Positions 61,232 to 64,000 of a stretch of 64,000 bases of DNA are shown here, one piece after another (position 1 is the first letter of the stretch; every line of letters starts with the position of its first letter). The stretch lies in contig NZ_MTJN01000002.1 of assembly GCF_002017865.1 (NCBI RefSeq), positions 2,976,001 through 3,040,000 of the forward strand, in the 5' to 3' direction. The DNA comes from Rhodoferax fermentans (GTDB lineage Bacteria > Pseudomonadota > Gammaproteobacteria > Burkholderiales > Burkholderiaceae_C). The position numbers and the translations under genes are program-made. The notes under the pieces were generated by a model. The model had not been told where the DNA came from. It searched no databases and worked only from the letters and a program-made list of their open reading frames with translations.

Positions 61232-62128
61232 CTAAGTGCACAACGCCTTGAACTTGCTTACCGCCTGCGCCCGGTTGATCACATCAAGCTTCTTGAACAC
61301 CCGCTGCATGTGGTTCTTCACGGTAAATTCGCTGATGTTCAGGATGCGGCCAATGTCGGAGCTGGTCTTGCCCAGCGCTACCCAGAACATGATCTCCACC
61401 TCACGGGTAGACATGTTGTGTCCCGGCTTGAGCGTGTTCTCCAACTGCGCATGGTTCAAAGGCCCTGAAGCCAGTGGCTGCTCCGGCAGATGGCTTACCT
61501 GGCGCAAAGCCACGTCAATGTGCGGCAGCATCACCCCCACATTGGTTTTGTCTGCCTCGCTGTAGGTTGGTCGGGTGCTGAAGGTGACATACAGACACTC
61601 AATCCCATTGCGTTCATCGCAAAGTCCATGCACCAGCGCACTGCGCATGGACTTCAGGGCGCCCCCCAACAAGGCCTGAAGCAATTTCTCCTTGGGCAAA
61701 AAACCGTTTTCCCCCACTCTCAAGGCGCAGGGGTTCCTGCCATAGTCCACCCAGTGGCGGTAAATCCACATCAACATCGGCTTCAGCGAGTCCACATCCG
61801 CATGCTGCGTGCGCGCACCCGCCATGGGCGAAATCACGTCATGCTGGATGACACCATCCGTGAAATTTCCCCACGCAGCAACCATCACCTCATGTGGCAG
61901 GTAATACTGCATCTCACCCTGCAGCCAGATCAACAAATCGAAATGGGTGCGAACGTCTCCCGCTTGTGACACGATTCTGTGGAAGTGGAGCACATCCGCC
62001 GGGGTAGAGAGTTGAAACTGTTTCAAAATTTGAGGCAGATCCGTGTCAGATTGCGCCAGCCCATCTGGCGCCAAAATCCGCAATGCATGCAAAATTTTAG
62101 GTGCTCCCCAAAAGACAAAACCCGCCAA
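61232..62128 (-). CDS. epsA: LuxR-type regulator, EpsA family
   Basis: About 298 residues, start uncertain (TTG 62128 or later). The N-terminal domain with DVLHFHRIVSQAGDVRTHFD and DLLIWLQGEMQYYLPHEVM is that of EpsA regulators tied to exopolysaccharide and PEP-CTERM loci. C-terminal LuxR HTH: MSTREVEIMFWVALGKTSSD and ILNISEFTVKNHMQRVFKKL. A close homologue starts at 63838. Confidence 0.8.
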   Translation of the reverse strand: MAGFVFWGAPKILHALRILAPDGLAQSDTDLPQILKQFQLSTPADVLHFHRIVSQAGDVRTHFDLLIWLQGEMQYYLPHEVMVAAWGNFTDGVIQHDVISPMAGARTQHADVDSLKPMLMWIYRHWVDYGRNPCALRVGENGFLPKEKLLQALLGGALKSMRSALVHGLCDERNGIECLYVTFSTRPTYSEADKTNVGVMLPHIDVALRQVSHLPEQPLASGPLNHAQLENTLKPGHNMSTREVEIMFWVALGKTSSDIGRILNISEFTVKNHMQRVFKKLDVINRAQAVSKFKALCT

Positions 62129-62288
62129 TCAGCCCGACGTGAAACTTAAACAACACTGGTTGTTGCCCATCCTCATGGGCAAAACCGGTTTATTCAGCCT
62201 CAATAGCCCATTAAGACTATTGTTACCTCTTCCGAGATCACGCCACAATTGATCCTTTGTCATGTTGTTTGCAGGGAGTGCTCCGGTT

Positions 62289-62816
62289 ATGAATTCACAG
62301 TTTGCAGAGTTCCAGCCCGACGTTGAGCCTCTGGGCACAGTGACAGACCATGTCAACGAATTCATCAACGCCGTCCAATCCAGTACCCTGATCGAGGGCC
62401 TGACCCGCGAAGAAACCGGTGTGCTTGGGGAATACCTGGCGTGTTTTGGTGTGCCGCGCCACTCCACCGTGTTGCGTGAGGGCGATGGTGGCGACTTTCT
62501 CGCCATTCTGATCACTGGCAGTGCAGTCATCACCAAGCGGCATGGCGACGTTGAAAAAATGGTGGCCACACTGCGTCCTGGCGACATGGTTGGCGAGATG
62601 TCCATGATCGACGGCCAGACACGTTTTGCCAGCTGCGTCACCACCTTGCCCAGCGACTTTGCCGTACTCACCCACGACAAGTTCAAAGCCCTGCTGGCAG
62701 ACCACCCGGCGCTGGGCAACAAACTCCTTCTCGCGCTGCTGCGCACCGCCACGGTTCGCCTGCGCCATGCCACGCAGACCATGTTGCCGAACCTCACAGA
62801 CGTTGGTTTTGTCTGA
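62289..62816 (+). CDS. Cyclic-nucleotide-binding-domain protein (Crp/Fnr-like, no HTH)
   Basis: 175 residues from ATG 62289, with GGGAG upstream; an ATG at 62262 has no clear ribosome site. The cNMP domain covers about 30-150 (LAILITGSAVITKRHGDVEK; LRPGDMVGEMSMIDGQTRFA). The protein ends soon after the C-helix, so the DNA-binding domain of CRP is missing. It may be a stand-alone sensor acting by protein contact. It lies between two EpsA-type regulators. Confidence 0.82.
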   Translation: MNSQFAEFQPDVEPLGTVTDHVNEFINAVQSSTLIEGLTREETGVLGEYLACFGVPRHSTVLREGDGGDFLAILITGSAVITKRHGDVEKMVATLRPGDMVGEMSMIDGQTRFASCVTTLPSDFAVLTHDKFKALLADHPALGNKLLLALLRTATVRLRHATQTMLPNLTDVGFV

Positions 62817-62870
62817 AACCACCTTTCAAGCTACTTTTATCCGCATTTCTTGTGGCTCAGACTGCCAAAT

Positions 62871-62886
62871 TAGTCCGAATGGACTA
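62871..62886. promoter_or_regulatory. Palindrome TAGTCCGAATGGACTA upstream of the PEP-CTERM gene
   Basis: A perfect 6-bp dyad with a 4-bp centre, 76 bp before the ATG, with CCAA and TTGG arms outside. It is a candidate operator for a LuxR/EpsA or other dimeric regulator. Confidence 0.5.
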
Positions 62887-62961
62887 TTGGCACGGGTTTA
62901 CCCGGCCTTTACTATCACCCCGAAGCCTGTTATTTCGACGGGCACCATTCAAGGAGTTGCC

Positions 62962-63498
62962 ATGAAAACGACCCAGTTGCTCAAAAGCATTGCCGTAGCG
63001 ACAGCGCTTGTTGGCGCCAGTTTGAGCGCCAGTGCTGCTACCCAGTCCTTGGGGCCACTTGTTGCTGGTCAAGCAAAAGCGTTCAGCGGTTACGCACCGG
63101 TTGGTGCGTTTGCAGACACCATTACCTTTAGCTTGCCCACCAATTCTGGTTCAGGGTACAGCGTGATCGACTTTGCAACACCCAACAATGTCTTGCATAC
63201 AGTTTTTACTGCGATCAGCCTTTTTTACAACCCAGATGGTGTCATTGGTGGCAATGATTCATTGGTAGCGTCCTCCGTGAGTACTAACAACGAACTCAGT
63301 TTGACTCTTGGTTCCCTCGCAGCGGGTTCTTACTATCTGAATATCTATGGGTCAACCGTTGGCACCCTTGGTGGTGGTTACTCTGGTGCTATCAGCGTCA
63401 CCCCCTTTACAGCTCCCGTCCCCGAACCCGAAACATTCGCCATGCTGCTGGCAGGTCTGGGTGTGATGGGTGCCATTGCACGCCGCCGCAAGATCTGA
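62962..63498 (+). CDS. PEP-CTERM exported protein, FxDxF type
   Basis: 178 residues from ATG 62962, preceded by AAGGAG. Signal peptide to ...SASAA, a beta-rich domain with VGAFADTITFSLP (FxDxF motif), and the PEP-CTERM sorting signal PVPEPETFAMLLAGLGVMGA ending in IARRRKI. It is processed by an exosortase and tied to extracellular polysaccharide, as in floc- and biofilm-forming Burkholderiales. Confidence 0.92.
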   Translation: MKTTQLLKSIAVATALVGASLSASAATQSLGPLVAGQAKAFSGYAPVGAFADTITFSLPTNSGSGYSVIDFATPNNVLHTVFTAISLFYNPDGVIGGNDSLVASSVSTNNELSLTLGSLAAGSYYLNIYGSTVGTLGGGYSGAISVTPFTAPVPEPETFAMLLAGLGVMGAIARRRKI

Positions 63499-63527
63499 TC
63501 TGACCGGTCAGAGCCCCGGCTCAAACT

Positions 63528-63553
63528 GGCTGCTGTCCCCAGCGGCCTTTTTT
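63528..63553 (+). terminator. Terminator after the PEP-CTERM gene
   Basis: GGCTGCTG tcccc CAGCGGCC TTTTTTTT: one G-U pair in the stem, then a T-run. Confidence 0.8.
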
Positions 63554-63565
63554 TTGCGTGTAAAC

Positions 63566-63608
63566 AACAGATGTCAGAATTGTTTCAATTTTTGACATCT
63601 GTTTTTTG
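63566..63608. promoter_or_regulatory. 11-bp inverted repeat AACAGATGTCA / TGACATCTGTT
   Basis: Perfect arms at 63566-63576 and 63593-63603 with a 16-bp AT loop, followed by TTTTTG. It could be a second terminator or an operator. The gap 63499-63837 contains no gene. Confidence 0.5.
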
Positions 63609-63610
63609 TG

Positions 63611-63628
63611 ACTTGATTTGGCTCAAGT
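63611..63628. promoter_or_regulatory. Dyad ACTTGA-N6-TCAAGT upstream of the last gene
   Basis: A perfect 6+6+6 dyad, followed at 63661-63674 by TTGATTTATGTCAA, one base off the FNR consensus TTGAT-N4-ATCAA. Both lie in the 340-bp AT-rich region before the partial EpsA-type gene. Confidence 0.45.
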
Positions 63629-63837
63629 TAGAGTTTTTCGTCGCATAATCATAAATTTTATTGATTTATGTCAAATAGTTGAGGGAAAGTCGCTATTTGA
63701 GTCATAGGGCTGCCACAAAGTGGTCACGGCGCTTGCATAGACTCCGGTCAAGCTTGTGTCGGCTCCAGCCTGAGGTCTACTTTTTTAGATGCTTTGCCGC
63801 GCAATGCTTGTTCGAAAGCGCGTCAAAGGTTGTCTCC

Positions 63838-64000
63838 ATGGGATATTTGCAGTCACTGTCACCGGATGAAATCCACCATTACCACCGCATGCTCACACGG
63901 TCTGTCGAAGTGCGCAGCCACTACGACATGCTTGTCTGGCTCCAGGGCGACATGCAGCACTACATTGCGCACGACATCATGATCACCGCATGGGGCGACT
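63838..64000 (+). CDS. epsA: Second EpsA-family LuxR regulator (partial, 5' end)
   Basis: ATG at 63838 opens MGYLQSLSPDEIHHYHRMLT, then DMLVWLQGDMQHYIAHDIMI and TAWGD at the window edge. It aligns with the N-terminal domain of the gene at 61232-62128 (LLIWLQGEMQYYLPHEVMV). The HTH lies outside the window. Confidence 0.8.
   Translation, partial: MGYLQSLSPDEIHHYHRMLTRSVEVRSHYDMLVWLQGDMQHYIAHDIMITAWGD

Overview
The window looks like a chromosome segment of a betaproteobacterium of the Burkholderiales, most likely Comamonadaceae (Rhodoferax/Acidovorax-like). The support is the lptF-lptG-cysB-aminotransferase operon divergent from pepA-holC, EpsA-type LuxR regulators beside a PEP-CTERM protein, and generally high GC with Comamonadaceae-like proteins. 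No species can be named from the sequence alone. The left half is accessory DNA and the right third (about 42.5-64 kb) is ordinary chromosome.

1-10.5 kb: an eptA-type lipid A phosphoethanolamine transferase, a frameshifted gmhA, a Zn/Cd/Pb P-type ATPase with its divergent MerR regulator, a His-tailed DMT transporter, and a complete ferrous-iron uptake operon, ftrABCD. 10.5-14.7 kb: a transposase-less Tn3-family unit. It has 38-bp inverted repeats and a perfect 5-bp target duplication (TTTTG), and carries the lead module pbrR / pbrA-pbrBC plus the last 31 codons of a lost transposase. 14.9-25.1 kb: a lower-GC block mixing metal handling (CzcI-like protein, PCuAC chaperone, a third MerR/ATPase pair) with envelope maintenance (LspA, DsbB, DsbA, L,D-transpeptidase, M23 endopeptidase) and small zinc-ribbon proteins. 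25.1-28 kb: a scrap zone with an Acr3 gene carrying a large in-frame deletion, pieces of arsC, of a trans-sulfuration enzyme and of a methyltransferase, and a second His-tailed DMT transporter. 28-31 kb: a full-length Tn3-family transposase whose transposon end cuts the 5' part of a P4-type integrase gene.

31-42.5 kb: what follows the broken integrase reads as an integrative element or phage satellite. It has a 39-bp tandem repeat (8 exact copies), a family of degenerate GC-rich repeats at both ends, two perfect DnaA boxes, palindromic operators before a small HTH gene, a RadC/JAB protein, an AlpA-like regulator, several unknown small proteins, a solitary tail tape-measure protein and a large primase/helicase-like DUF927 protein. 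No capsid, portal, terminase or other tail gene is present. This is the best candidate for an undescribed system.

42.5-64 kb: chromosomal genes. They include a SOUL haem-binding gene broken by a 47-bp tandem duplication, mtfA, a thiolase, an SDR, an HPF-like protein, a hybrid histidine kinase overlapping an RluA-type pseudouridine synthase, a 5'-nucleotidase lipoprotein, the lptFG-cysB operon, pepA-holC, a branched-chain amino acid binding protein, tRNA-Ser(GGA), a rhomboid protease, and the edge of an EpsA/PEP-CTERM exopolysaccharide-associated region.

As a whole, the left half is a metal island built by successive insertions. Three MerR-ATPase pairs share nearly the same 19-bp-spacer promoter, so cross-regulation is likely. 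Decayed pieces at the seams record repeated recombination.
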